Source: Gracilimonas sp046602855
Lineage (GTDB): Bacteria; Bacteroidota; Rhodothermia; Balneolales; Balneolaceae
Assembly: GCF_046602855.1 (NCBI RefSeq)
Contig: NZ_JBKINJ010000001.1
Location: 1,178,001-1,242,000, forward strand
DNA length: 64,000 nt
Direction: 5' to 3'
Part shown: positions 17,854 through 26,968 of the stretch, piece after piece
Layout: every line of letters begins with the position of its first letter
Position numbering within the stretch: position 1 is the stretch's first letter
Program-made: the position numbers and the translations under genes
The notes under the pieces: model-generated
What the model was told of the DNA's origin: nothing
The model's input: only the letters and a program-made list of their open reading frames with translations
Databases searched by the model: none

Positions 17854-18132
17854 TCACATTCGGTACATCTCTTCCACACCGGACATCAAGCTCCCAAAAA
17901 CAAAGATCATCAATAAAAAGTACAAGACCATAAAGATCAAATAGATGATCAAAGTAGCACGTGCCCAGTTTCGCTTGTTCGGATTAATGTTATCACTCAG
18001 GGACCATACAATTAGCATAACCAACCCGATCAAAGGCAGAAATGAAATAAAAACAGTCAGAACCCACTCGCCCAGGCTCATTACATTCTGATCATATTGG
18101 TTCAACTCAGGTGTGGTATAATCTCCTTCCAT
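17854..18132 (-). CDS. Small two-helix membrane protein
   Basis: A 92-aa protein with two predicted membrane helices (about 21-44, VLTVFISFLPLIGLVMLIVW, and 59-82, ATLIIYLIFMVLYFLLMIFV). The short loop between them, NINPNKRNWARA, is positively charged and so probably cytoplasmic. No catalytic residues or known function. It lies 42 bases after the DUF2141 gene on the same strand. Confidence 0.75.
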   Translation of the reverse strand: MEGDYTTPELNQYDQNVMSLGEWVLTVFISFLPLIGLVMLIVWSLSDNINPNKRNWARATLIIYLIFMVLYFLLMIFVFGSLMSGVEEMYRM

Positions 18133-18174
18133 ACAATTCCATTTTTATTTTGGATTATCTAAACCAAAAACTTG

Positions 18175-18627
18175 TCAATCAACTTTGATGGACAATGAAT
18201 ACTGTTTTTCTTCAATGCTGAAATGTGCATCTTTCCATGATGCAGGGCCAAACTTTCCTCTCGCATTATTCGAAAAACCATAAGCTTCCTTCGGTATTCC
18301 CAAAAAATTAGAATCCAGTTTCCCATTCACGTTCTTATCGTGATACACGGCAATGGCATAATCTCCAAATGGTAATTTCGCCTCGTCCCAGACAACCGTA
18401 TCGCCTTTAACTTCCAGTACTACGGCGTGTAATGGCTCTTCTTTATCACCGTAAGCTTCCTCAGAATTAAATACGGCAATTCTGACTTCCCCTTTTACCT
18501 CAGAAATACCTTCTATTACCAATTCAAATGAAGACATATTGTCTTCAAATTCCGGATAAGATATTTCCTGTGCTGAGACGCTTACTGCAAGTAATGCAAA
18601 AACTAAAAGTGAGTAAACTGATTTCAT
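18175..18627 (-). CDS. Exported DUF2141 protein
   Basis: A 150-aa protein with a signal peptide (MKSVYSLLVFALLAVSVSAQ). The mature beta-rich domain matches DUF2141: VRIAVFNSEEAYGDKEEP, FGDYAIAVYHDKNVNGKLD, IPKEAYGFSNNARGKFG and WKDAHFSIE. It is periplasmic or extracellular. The family's function is unknown; members are common in Bacteroidota and relatives. Confidence 0.9.
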   Translation of the reverse strand: MKSVYSLLVFALLAVSVSAQEISYPEFEDNMSSFELVIEGISEVKGEVRIAVFNSEEAYGDKEEPLHAVVLEVKGDTVVWDEAKLPFGDYAIAVYHDKNVNGKLDSNFLGIPKEAYGFSNNARGKFGPASWKDAHFSIEEKQYSLSIKVD

Positions 18628-18694
18628 ATAAAAACGGTCTTCTAAAAAATTAAATACGTGCCCAACTTAATTCAACATATTAAACTAAGCACTT

Positions 18695-19033
18695 TTAAAA
18701 TAGTTTCATACCATTACTCACATGTTTGTCGGGTACGGCCAAAACAACCTGACCATCCTCGTCCGGAAACCCGGTAACAAGACATTCAGACATAAATGGT
18801 CCGATCTGCTTTGGAGGGAAATTAACTACAGCTAGGATCGTTTTTCCCACCAGATCATCTTTAGTATAATTTTCAGTTATCTGAGCTGAAGACCGTTTTA
18901 TACCAATAGATTCCCCAAAATCTATAGTGAGTTTATAAGCCGGTTTCTTTGCTTCAGGAAAGTCGTCCGCTTCTATGATCGTTCCGCTTCTGAGTTCTAC
19001 CTTTTTATAATCATTCCAGCTTATAATTTCCAT
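18695..19033 (-). CDS. csaA: CsaA-type tRNA-binding-domain protein
   Basis: A 112-aa stand-alone EMAP/tRNA-binding OB-fold domain. Conserved stretches are VELRSGTIIEADDFPEAKKP, YKLTIDFGESIGIKRSSAQI and GKTILAVVNFPPKQIGPFMS. CsaA is a homodimer with chaperone-like and tRNA-binding properties in other bacteria. It is separated from the upstream glnN by a strong terminator, so it likely has its own promoter. Confidence 0.93.
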   Translation of the reverse strand: MEIISWNDYKKVELRSGTIIEADDFPEAKKPAYKLTIDFGESIGIKRSSAQITENYTKDDLVGKTILAVVNFPPKQIGPFMSECLVTGFPDEDGQVVLAVPDKHVSNGMKLF

Positions 19034-19057
19034 TTACCCTATCTCTTTTAAAATTAA

Positions 19058-19089
19058 AAAGCCCTGTTTCCTTTCGGTAACAGGGCTTT
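19058..19089 (-). terminator. Terminator after glnN
   Basis: An 11-bp perfect stem (AAAGCCCTGTT and its complement) with a 10-base loop. On the minus strand it is followed by a T-rich run. It lies 31 bases beyond the glnN stop. Confidence 0.88.
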
Positions 19090-19119
19090 AATTTAACTAA
19101 AAATGAATAACCATATAGG

Positions 19120-21294
19120 CTATTTGATGAATAACATCTCACGATATACAGGCAGTGGCCAGTAGTCGTCAGCTACATATCGCTCAAGGAAATCAATGGC
19201 ATCCCGGATCTCTGTCATGACCGGAAGCACTTCTGATTCTACTTTTGCGGCATGTTCTGAGGTGTCTTTATACTTCAATTTAGATTGAACATCCGCAAGC
19301 GTATCAAGTGCAGACCCAAGTTTATTGAGTCCGTCATTCACTTTAGTAAGCATAGATTTAGACCCGGAATTATTAATACCTAGCTTATCAGCCTGCTCTG
19401 CAGCTTTGCTGAGTTCACCAATATATCTTACGGTTGCCGGATAGATCATGGTTTTGGCAATTGACTCTATCGTATCAACTTCAATGGTTCTGGCAGTGAT
19501 ATATTGCTCAGTCCATATCTCTTTTCGGGAGTGAATTTCCTTATCGTTCAGAACCTTGTACTTGTTGAACAGTTTGATGTTCTTCTTGTTGCTGAGGTGT
19601 GGTAAAGCATCGGGTGTAGTCTTCAAATTAAGCAATCCACGATTTTTCGCTTCATCTTGCCAGTCATCTGAGTAACCATCACCATTAAAGATCACAGCCT
19701 CACATTCCTTCAGATTATCAGAAAGTACTTTCCCAAGGGCTTTTTCAATAGAACTTTTTTTACTCGCCTTTTTGAGGTCTTCCGTCATATCCTCTATCGC
19801 TTCTGCCACAATAGTATTCAGTACCACGATCGGGAAAGAAGGAGACTGATTAGATCCAAGAGCACGAAATTCAAATTTGTTCCCCGTAAAAGCGAATGGA
19901 GAAGTTCGGTTTCGGTCACCGGCGTGCTTTGGCAAATGCGGCAGAACAGGTGTTCCCAACCCAAGTAATCCACCTTGCTTTGAACTCTTGGCACCACCAT
20001 TTACCAGCTGTTCAATGATGTCATAAAGCTGTTCACCAATGAAAGAAGAGATAATAGCCGGAGGAGCTTCATTTGCTCCAAGTCGATGATCGTTTCCGGC
20101 ATGGGCTACTGATATTCTCACCAGGTCCTGATGACGATACAATCCCAGCAACACGGCCGTGAAGAAAAACAGGAATTTCATATTCTCATGGGGACTTTCA
20201 CCAGGCTCAAGCAGGTTATCGCCTTCAATGGTAGATAATGACCAGTTCAGGTGCTTACCGCTTCCATTCAATCCATCGAATGGTTTTTCGTGAAGAAGGC
20301 ATTCCAAGCCGTATTTTTTGGCGGTTTTTTTAAGCACCATCATAGTTAACTGCTGATGATCAGCCGCCACATTTGCCATTTCAAAGATAGGCGCAAGCTC
20401 ATACTGGCTAGGAGCCACTTCATTATGACGAGTTTTAACCGGAATACCCAGCTTATACAATTCCTTTTCAGCTTCCAGCATAAATGACAATACGCGCTCG
20501 GGGATAGAACCGAAGTAATGATCATCCAGCTCCTGCCCTCTTGGTGGCTTGGCGCCCACCAACGTTCTTCCTGAAGTCAAGATATCGGGGCGGCGGTATA
20601 CAAACTCCTGATCGATAAGAAAATACTCCTGCTCGCATCCAACTGTTGCCAATGCTCTTTTAGTTTGAACACCAAACAGATCCAGCGCACCTTTGGCAGC
20701 CTTATCAAGAGCATCATTCGAACGCAATAAAGGTGTCTTATGATCCAAAGCTTCACCTTTCCAGGAGGCAAAGGCTGTAGGAATACACAGATACGTTCCG
20801 TTTTGATTTTCAATGATGAAAGCAGGAGAGGTCGGATCCCAGGCAGTATATCCGCGCGCTTCAAACGTTGGGCGAAGTCCCCCACTCGGAAAGCTCGATG
20901 CATCCGGTTCACCCTGTATCAATTCCTTGCCTGAAAAAACAGCCATGGCTCCGCCACCCTGATTAGGTGTGATGAAACTGTCATGTTTTTCAGCAGTGGA
21001 ACCGGTCAATGGTTGAAACCAGTGCGTGTAATGAGTGGCTCCCTTTTCAGTGGCCCAGTCTTTCATGGCTAATGCTACAGCATCAGCAACGTCTATATTC
21101 AGGGTTTGCCCCTCATCTATGGTCTTTTGAAGATCCCTCCACGCAGCCTTGGGAAGTCTTTCCTCAAGCTTTTCTAAGGTAAGCGTGTTCTTACCAAAGA
21201 TCTCCGGAATGTCCATGGATGTACTTCTCAACTCACCCGGTTTAAAGTTTCTTGCAGCAGCTAAATTGTCGTATCGTTGTATAGCCTTGGTCAT
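19120..21294 (-). CDS. glnN: Type III glutamine synthetase
   Basis: A 724-aa enzyme making glutamine from glutamate, ammonia and ATP. Its length and the N-terminal type III signature (AVFSGKELIQGEPDASSFPS, GGLRPTFEARGYTAWDPTS) separate it from the 470-aa type I enzymes. The shared catalytic core shows VGCEQEYFLID (metal-binding Glu), RHNEVAPSQYELAP, LNGSGKHLNWS and NRTSPFAFTGNKFEFRALGS. The start at 21294 (MTKAIQRYDN) fits. It is monocistronic, bounded by a terminator. It sits between two men blocks with no obvious pathway link. Confidence 0.97.
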   Translation of the reverse strand: MTKAIQRYDNLAAARNFKPGELRSTSMDIPEIFGKNTLTLEKLEERLPKAAWRDLQKTIDEGQTLNIDVADAVALAMKDWATEKGATHYTHWFQPLTGSTAEKHDSFITPNQGGGAMAVFSGKELIQGEPDASSFPSGGLRPTFEARGYTAWDPTSPAFIIENQNGTYLCIPTAFASWKGEALDHKTPLLRSNDALDKAAKGALDLFGVQTKRALATVGCEQEYFLIDQEFVYRRPDILTSGRTLVGAKPPRGQELDDHYFGSIPERVLSFMLEAEKELYKLGIPVKTRHNEVAPSQYELAPIFEMANVAADHQQLTMMVLKKTAKKYGLECLLHEKPFDGLNGSGKHLNWSLSTIEGDNLLEPGESPHENMKFLFFFTAVLLGLYRHQDLVRISVAHAGNDHRLGANEAPPAIISSFIGEQLYDIIEQLVNGGAKSSKQGGLLGLGTPVLPHLPKHAGDRNRTSPFAFTGNKFEFRALGSNQSPSFPIVVLNTIVAEAIEDMTEDLKKASKKSSIEKALGKVLSDNLKECEAVIFNGDGYSDDWQDEAKNRGLLNLKTTPDALPHLSNKKNIKLFNKYKVLNDKEIHSRKEIWTEQYITARTIEVDTIESIAKTMIYPATVRYIGELSKAAEQADKLGINNSGSKSMLTKVNDGLNKLGSALDTLADVQSKLKYKDTSEHAAKVESEVLPVMTEIRDAIDFLERYVADDYWPLPVYREMLFIK

Positions 21295-21575
21295 GTGATT
21301 CTTTAAAGAATTTGGTTGGTTGTTTAAATGACGACCAAATATAAAGCTATATTTCTCTTTTACTCAACTTTTTTAATTAATTTTTTATTAACAAATAACT
21401 TACACAGGTTAATTAATATATTTACTTAATTTTATTAATATTTTAGGGAATTTAAACCGCTTTCAGCCTAATTTATTTGCCTGCATTACTGTATCTCTTC
21501 ACTTTTTAAGCCAACATCAAAAGTCGTATCTTTTATTCTCAAATTATCCACAACTAAACCTGAAAACTTTTTCAA
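21295..21575. other. Divergent intergenic region between glnN and menA
   Basis: It probably holds both promoters. A perfect DnaA-box sequence TTATCCACA (21544-21552) lies 24 bases before the menA start; one such 9-mer is about what chance gives in a window this size. No gene is seen. Confidence 0.4.
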
Positions 21576-22463
21576 TTGAATTCATCAAACTGGAGTCTTT
21601 GGATCGAAGCAGCTCGCCCTCAAACACTTCCCGCTGCGGTTGTTCCGGTCATCGTTGGTGCGTCGCTGGCTTATAATGCTGAACTTATCAACTGGACCAA
21701 TTCTACCGTGGCGCTCATCTGTGCCCTGCTTATTCAGATCGGCACTAATTTTGCCAATGACTACTTTGATTTCATCAAAGGCTCTGATACCGATGAACGA
21801 ATCGGGTTTCGTAGAGCAACCGCTTCGGGACTAATCACTCCGGAACAGATGAAGCAGGCCACCATTATTACTATGCTTCTGGCATTTCTTCTGGGACTGT
21901 ACCTTGTATGGGCTGCCGGCTGGATAGTTCTGGTCATCGGCATCCTTTCCCTCATTTTTGGAGTCCTCTATACAGGTGGACCTTTCCCTTTAGGTTATAA
22001 TGGACTGGGTGATCTTTTCGTATTCATCTTCTTTGGTTTCGTGGCTGTTATGACCACCTATTATGTGAATGCACTGGAATGGTCTGAGGCATCCTTCTGG
22101 GCTTCCATAGCGGTGGGAGCTTTATGTGTGAATATTTTGGTAGTAAATAATCTTCGGGATGTGGAACAGGACAAAAAATCCGGAAAAAGAACCCTTGGGG
22201 TTCTTTTAGGTGAAAATGCTCTTAAGACCGAATATATATTAATGGCTGCTCTTGCCTATACGACCCCCCCCCATTTTTACTTTGTACTGGGATATGATCT
22301 GTGGATCTTTTTACCCATTTTGGTCGCACCTTTACTTATTTACTATTGCTATCGCATATGGTCAGAAAGAGACAAAAGTAATCTGAACGAGATGCTTGAA
22401 AAAACCGCTAAATTTATGATATTGTATGGATTTCTGTTTTCGTTAGGTATACTCATGAACTAA
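21576..22463 (+). CDS. menA: 1,4-dihydroxy-2-naphthoate prenyltransferase
   Basis: A 295-aa UbiA-superfamily membrane enzyme that attaches the polyprenyl chain to DHNA. It starts at TTG; the first residues NSSNWSLWIEAARPQTLPAA match family N-termini, and no ATG fits. The first Asp-rich motif is NFANDYFDFIKGSDTDER and the second NNLRDVEQDKKSGKRTLGVL. About eight or nine hydrophobic helices are visible. Its stop overlaps the menC ATG by one base, so the block menA-menC-menE is coupled. Confidence 0.95.
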   Translation: MNSSNWSLWIEAARPQTLPAAVVPVIVGASLAYNAELINWTNSTVALICALLIQIGTNFANDYFDFIKGSDTDERIGFRRATASGLITPEQMKQATIITMLLAFLLGLYLVWAAGWIVLVIGILSLIFGVLYTGGPFPLGYNGLGDLFVFIFFGFVAVMTTYYVNALEWSEASFWASIAVGALCVNILVVNNLRDVEQDKKSGKRTLGVLLGENALKTEYILMAALAYTTPPHFYFVLGYDLWIFLPILVAPLLIYYCYRIWSERDKSNLNEMLEKTAKFMILYGFLFSLGILMN

Positions 22464-23536
22464 TGCTTAAATACTACAAATATCATCTGCCGTTCACCTC
22501 CCCATTACAGATCTCGGGGAAGAAGTTTTTTCATCGGGATGGTGTGATATTGACCTATAAAGATCCTGAATCAGGACATACGGCCTTTGGTGAAATTGCG
22601 CCACTACCCGGATTTTCAACAGAGGAAATAAGTGAGGTTATCGAGGTTCTGAGATCGAACCGTGGATATATCACCTCTTCCATCAAAGAGAACAATGGTA
22701 AGGAGGCACTTAGAGTACTTGACCGAATCCACCGCTTCCCCTCCCTCAGCTTCGGACTCGATACACTGCTCCATGACCTGACTGCCAAACGCGAAGAAAG
22801 ATCACTGGCCAAATATCTGTTTAAAGAGTTTGGTTCCAACATTCAGTGTAATGCCACCATTGGCATTCAGGAAGTTAAAACCGCCCTTAAAAAGGCTGAT
22901 GAATTTATTGAAGCCGGATATAACACGCTCAAGATCAAAGTTGGCTATCAAATAACAAGGGAATATCGCATCGTTAAACAACTTCGTGAAACATATCCCG
23001 ACCTCAAAATTCGTCTGGATGCCAATCAGGCCTGGCTGCCGGATGAAGCGATCAAACATCTCAACTCTCTGGAAAAATTTGACATAGAATATTGTGAACA
23101 GCCGGTATTGAAGGATGATATCTATGGTCTGAAGCGGGTTACTGATGCGGTGACCATTCCCATAGCTGCCGATGAATCTCTTCGGAACAAAAGGTCAGCA
23201 AAGGAACTATCATTTGTGAAAGCCGTGGATATGGTGATCATTAAACCGACACTGATGGGGACTTACCAGGATATTTTCGTAACAAAAGAGATAGTCGACA
23301 CTCATGTTATTGAGGCTGTACTGACCACGGCGCTTGAAAGTGCGATAGGTCGTGCAGCTATTGCAACCCTTTCAGCAGGCTTAGGTGATCCTAAATATGC
23401 TCAGGGCTTGGCAACCGGTTCGTTCCTTAAGAAGGATCTTTCTTCTGATAGTTGGCTTAACTCTCCCATCGTTGAGATCCCTGAGGAACCCGGTTTAGGT
23501 ATTAATATTGATATGGAAGGACTCGAAGAGCTTTAA
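22463..23536 (+). CDS. menC: o-Succinylbenzoate synthase
   Basis: A 357-aa enolase-superfamily enzyme that dehydrates SHCHC to o-succinylbenzoate. The barrel shows the acid/base lysine in TLKIKVGYQ, metal ligands in IRLDANQAW, FDIEYCEQPV and IAADESLRNK, and the second lysine in DMVIIKPTLMG. The N-terminal capping domain contains GEIAPLPGFSTEE. The length is normal. It lies between menA (one-base overlap) and menE (6-base gap). Confidence 0.95.
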   Translation: MLKYYKYHLPFTSPLQISGKKFFHRDGVILTYKDPESGHTAFGEIAPLPGFSTEEISEVIEVLRSNRGYITSSIKENNGKEALRVLDRIHRFPSLSFGLDTLLHDLTAKREERSLAKYLFKEFGSNIQCNATIGIQEVKTALKKADEFIEAGYNTLKIKVGYQITREYRIVKQLRETYPDLKIRLDANQAWLPDEAIKHLNSLEKFDIEYCEQPVLKDDIYGLKRVTDAVTIPIAADESLRNKRSAKELSFVKAVDMVIIKPTLMGTYQDIFVTKEIVDTHVIEAVLTTALESAIGRAAIATLSAGLGDPKYAQGLATGSFLKKDLSSDSWLNSPIVEIPEEPGLGINIDMEGLEEL

Positions 23537-23542
23537 AGGTAT

Positions 23543-25027
23543 ATGTTCAAATCAAGGCTACATAATTTTGAATTCAACAAAAGCGAAAAGCAGGATACCT
23601 TTTTGTCTTCAAGACACGAAATGTACACCTACTCAGATCTGGATCGCTTTTCGGCCTATTTCAAGGATCTTGTTGAAGATAATGGGGATTCCCTGAAGTG
23701 GCCGGTAGCCTTTGTTGCTGAATCGTCTGACGTACTGGTCTTTTGTATCGCAGCTTGCTGGAAATTGGGTATCCCTTTTATTCCTATCGATCCAAATGCT
23801 AAAAATGGTGACCTTGAGCGTTATCTTGACGAACTTAAACCCGCCCTTATATTTTGTGACAGTGAGAACCGAAGCCGGTTGGGATTTGATAACGTCATAC
23901 AGATCGATGATAATTTTCTGCTCGATTCCTTTAATTTTGACGCCCGCAATATAGATCTTCCTGAAGCGAACGATCTGGAAGAAGACCTCATCTTTGGATA
24001 CTTTTTTACCTCAGGCACCACCAGTGAACCCAAGATCGTTCCACTTAAACGGCGACAGATATTGAATGCTTCCATTGCCTCTGCTGAGAATTTCAAACCG
24101 GATCCCAACCATTTTTGGCTGCTCTGTCTGCCTCTGAACCATATCGGGGGTATATCTATTATTCTGAGATCCCTGATCTATGGTTCTGCTATATACCGGC
24201 TTGCTAAATTTGACGAGGAAATGGTTCGTGAGTTTCTGGAGAATAATAAACGCTTTCAGGCTGCATCACTGGTTCCAACCATGCTCAAGCGCTTGATGAA
24301 CGACTCCCTTTTTAAAACTCATCGTGAGTTCAAATCCATACTGCTTGGGGGCGGACCGGTAACCCAACAATTACTGAGAAAAGCCGCTGAACGTGGTATA
24401 CCGATCGTTTCAAGCTATGGAATGACGGAGACCTGTGCACAGATCATAGCAAATCCGCTGTTGGCCCCTTCCGGTATGTATACCCCCCTGAAAAGCGCAG
24501 GCAAACCATTCCCCCCCAACGAAATGCAGATCAGAGATGAAAACGGAAAGGTATTGGGTAAGAATCAATCGGGATTATTATGGCTCAAAGGTCCCCAGGT
24601 CTTTGACGGATATTACAATAGCTCGGAAAATGACGTTAAGTTTGATGAGGATGGTTGGTTCAATACCGGTGATTACGGACATATGAATGGTTTTGGTCAT
24701 CTTTTCATTGAATCCCGACGCACAGATCTTATCGTCACCGGTGGAGAGAATGTAAACCCCAATGAAGTGGAAGAAGCCATGATCAAGCTGCCACTGATCA
24801 AGGAAGCCATTGTTATCGGGTTACCGGACGAGGAATGGGGCGAACGAGTTACGGCTGTGGTAACGCTGACCAACGGCAAAACCCCTCAGATCGAAGAGAT
24901 CAAGGAACAGCTCAAAGACAGCCTCATCGATTTTAAGATCCCCAAGGAACTGAAGATCGTTAAAGAATTTCCCATGACCGAAACCGGTAAGGTTAAGCGC
25001 TGGGAGCTGGTTAAGAAGTTTGGATAG
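23543..25027 (+). CDS. menE: o-Succinylbenzoate-CoA ligase
   Basis: A 494-aa ANL-superfamily ligase that activates o-succinylbenzoate to its CoA ester for MenB. It has the P-loop YFFTSGTTSEPKIVPLKRRQ, the A5 motif SYGMTETCAQI, the A7 motif GWFNTGDYG, the hinge ESRRTDLIVTGGENVNPNEV and the C-terminal catalytic Lys in MTETGKVKRWELV. It is the last gene of the menA-C-E block. No menaquinone methyltransferase (MenG/UbiE) gene is in the window. Confidence 0.94.
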   Translation: MFKSRLHNFEFNKSEKQDTFLSSRHEMYTYSDLDRFSAYFKDLVEDNGDSLKWPVAFVAESSDVLVFCIAACWKLGIPFIPIDPNAKNGDLERYLDELKPALIFCDSENRSRLGFDNVIQIDDNFLLDSFNFDARNIDLPEANDLEEDLIFGYFFTSGTTSEPKIVPLKRRQILNASIASAENFKPDPNHFWLLCLPLNHIGGISIILRSLIYGSAIYRLAKFDEEMVREFLENNKRFQAASLVPTMLKRLMNDSLFKTHREFKSILLGGGPVTQQLLRKAAERGIPIVSSYGMTETCAQIIANPLLAPSGMYTPLKSAGKPFPPNEMQIRDENGKVLGKNQSGLLWLKGPQVFDGYYNSSENDVKFDEDGWFNTGDYGHMNGFGHLFIESRRTDLIVTGGENVNPNEVEEAMIKLPLIKEAIVIGLPDEEWGERVTAVVTLTNGKTPQIEEIKEQLKDSLIDFKIPKELKIVKEFPMTETGKVKRWELVKKFG

Positions 25028-25038
25028 GGTTTTAACCT

Positions 25039-25105
25039 ACTCCATCATTCGGCTCAGTCATTTTTGGAACACATTCAAATACCCACCCGAGCCGGGTGAT
25101 GGAGT
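25039..25105. repeat. 67-bp hairpin repeat, copy 1
   Basis: A 17-bp left arm ACTCCATCATTCGGCTC and a right arm GAGCCGGGTGATGGAGT surround a 33-base loop that includes TTTTTGGAACA. It lies downstream of menE, where it may also stop transcription. A second copy is at 26168-26235. Confidence 0.75.
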
Positions 25106-25177
25106 GATGTATACTTTATACTTATCCCTAAGCTCTGCTGCTGGACGAGATTAAATAATAAATAATACTTACAGGGA

Positions 25178-26032
25178 ATGTTTTTTAAGGGTACAATAAT
25201 ACAGGTATTAATATTTTTTATGCTATCAGGCTATTCTTTAGCTCAACCGAATAGTTATATAAAAGGCTTGGTGGTAGATAGCCAGACAAACGAACCCATT
25301 GCTTATGCAAACATTGGATTCATAAGTATAGGGAAAGGCACTTCAACAGATGAATACGGCATGTATGAACTCCGTTTACCCAATGGTGATGATTTTGATC
25401 CGCTACAGGTATCTGCCATTGGATATTATAGTATAAAAGTATCGGTTTTAGAAGCATTACAAACTGATACACTAAAGCTAAAACCTCGAACTTATGAATT
25501 CGAGGAGATCAGGGTATCAGACCGTAAACCAAAAAATAAATGGATCGGTAAAAAAATTCGTCCGATCATGCCGGGAGCATTTGGCGCCAGCGGACCGGGA
25601 AAGACGATAGGAGCAGCTTTTGCATTTAAAATAGAATGGCAAGATAGGCTTCCATTAAGACCTTTGAATGCTCGTTTGTTCCTTAATGAGAACCTTAACG
25701 ACAGCCTTCGCATAAGATGCAGGTTTATGAGTATTGATGATTCAGGAAATCCCGGAAAAGATCTAATACCATTAAGTTATATTCACACCACTGATAAAAA
25801 GAGTGGTTGGGTAACGTGTAATTTTACGGACGATCTATTGCTCATAAATGAGAAACAATTCTATGTGGTTTTCGAATGGCTTAAAATGAGTAACTCAAAA
25901 AATGTAGCCCCTCTTTTTAGCAAATCAGTTCATATGAATGTAAATCCATTGGTAAAAAGACAACCATTTGGTGAATGGAAAGAAATTGACTGGGCAAACA
26001 ACTTAGTTTATGGCCTCAAAGTAGAATACTAA
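25178..26032 (+). CDS. Exported carboxypeptidase-regulatory-like domain protein
   Basis: A 284-aa protein with a signal peptide (FKGTIIQVLIFFMLSGYSLA, cleavage after AQ). Residues about 28-105 form a CarboxypepD_reg-like/CNA-B type beta sandwich (YIKGLVVDSQTNEPIAYANI, GKGTSTDEYGMYELRLP, LQVSAIGYYSIKV). The remaining 180 residues are unassigned beta-rich sequence (GPGKTIGAAFAFKIEWQDR...). This N-terminal domain usually precedes TonB-dependent receptors or surface proteins; no receptor barrel is present here. The gene is bracketed by the two copies of the 67-bp hairpin repeat, a sign of insertion or duplication. Confidence 0.82.
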   Translation: MFFKGTIIQVLIFFMLSGYSLAQPNSYIKGLVVDSQTNEPIAYANIGFISIGKGTSTDEYGMYELRLPNGDDFDPLQVSAIGYYSIKVSVLEALQTDTLKLKPRTYEFEEIRVSDRKPKNKWIGKKIRPIMPGAFGASGPGKTIGAAFAFKIEWQDRLPLRPLNARLFLNENLNDSLRIRCRFMSIDDSGNPGKDLIPLSYIHTTDKKSGWVTCNFTDDLLLINEKQFYVVFEWLKMSNSKNVAPLFSKSVHMNVNPLVKRQPFGEWKEIDWANNLVYGLKVEY

Positions 26033-26167
26033 AAAATATAACCCCGGTGTTTCGAAGCCTGGCAGCAAAGACAAACTTCCAGGACTAGCAGCTGAAGATG
26101 GTACATCGGAGTGAAATTAAGATATCTCGCTAGAATCTGGTTTGAAAGATGAGGAAGGACCGAAAAC

Positions 26168-26235
26168 ACTCCATCATTCGGCTCAGTCTATTTTTGGAAC
26201 AGATTCTAATACCAACAAGAGCCGGGTGTTGGAGT
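26168..26235. repeat. 67-bp hairpin repeat, copy 2
   Basis: Same left arm (26168-26184) as copy 1, a right arm with one change (26219-26235), and a similar loop (TTTTTGGAACAGATTC). It has the same orientation as copy 1 and lies about 1.13 kb away, on the other side of the gene at 25178-26032. Confidence 0.75.
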
Positions 26236-26615
26236 TACTTTTGCATCCCACGTTTGCCTGAATTTACGACTCACCAAAGCAACCATCCATCACCCCGTCC
26301 TCACCTTTGCAGATGAACAATCGGATATGACCAGACGGAATGATTGGTTATTGGAACGCTATGATTTTTTGGAAAAATACCCTGTGAGATCACCGAAATT
26401 AGCCCCGTCCTTCAGCCTGTCTGCCGGAGAGACAGGTGTGGGGTAAATAAGTACCAAGACGTAAAACCTCCGCCCGGTTGGCATAAGAGCCACTGATGTT
26501 TACCTGAAGTTGGCTTTTGTGGTTTTATAGAAAACAATTTACGAGCGTAGCATTCTTATTTACTTCCGGGACTGCGTTCCAAAGGTGGACCTTCGAAACC
26601 AGTACAAAAACCTGC

Positions 26616-26940
26616 TCCATCGGAGCACCGTGTTTGTAACCCACCAGACCCAGGAATGCCCTCGCGCCGTAGGTGCGGTATGTTACCGAAATAATCAGGA
26701 AGTACAAATCAACTCAACATAACGTCCCTAAGGGACGTGGTTTTGGAGGGCTGTCATCTTTTTACAAACAAGTTGTCCCTAACGGGACAGGATCAGGTTA
26801 TAGTTAGAATGTCGGCCTTCCCAAAAGATAAAAGCTTCTAAACGCAAACCGTGCAGCCGAGCCCGTCTTCCTAACCTGTCTATGGTAACAAGATAAACAC
26901 TGAACCTGATCCATCGGAGCACCACGTTTGTAACCCACCA
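26616..26940. repeat. 31-bp direct repeat with GCTCC-ATC-GGAGC hairpin, two copies
   Basis: Copies at 26616-26646 and 26910-26940 differ at two bases inside ACC(GT/AC)GTTTG. Each begins with TCC-ATC-GGA, in the first copy extended to a GCTCC/GGAGC stem. A related 25-bp segment containing GGTGGACCTTCG or GATGGACATACG lies next to each copy (26581-26604, 26941-26965). Confidence 0.65.
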
Positions 26941-26968
26941 AAAGATGGACATACGGAACGAGTACAAG

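Larger units (their letters stand above)
26033..26968. other. 936-bp non-coding region full of repeats and palindromes
   Basis: No credible gene is seen; two minus-strand frames (26525-26707, 26779-26967) read through repeats and are probably not genes. Content: hairpin repeat copy 2 (26168-26235), a CCTGTCT/AGACAGG stem (26416-26436), two copies of a 31-bp GTTACAAAC-containing repeat (26616-26646, 26910-26940), and two short palindromes at 26722-26738 and 26774-26789 based on GTCCC/GGGAC. It looks like a graveyard of small mobile repeats. Confidence 0.6.

Noticed and set aside
21544..21552. Perfect DnaA box before menA as a replication origin mark
   Set aside because: It is a single site in an ordinary promoter region; about one such 9-mer per window is expected, and there are no origin-associated genes.
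26525..26967. Two minus-strand frames of about 60 codons as small genes
   Set aside because: Both read through direct repeats and palindromes; their shared peptide pieces come from the repeat, not from protein conservation.
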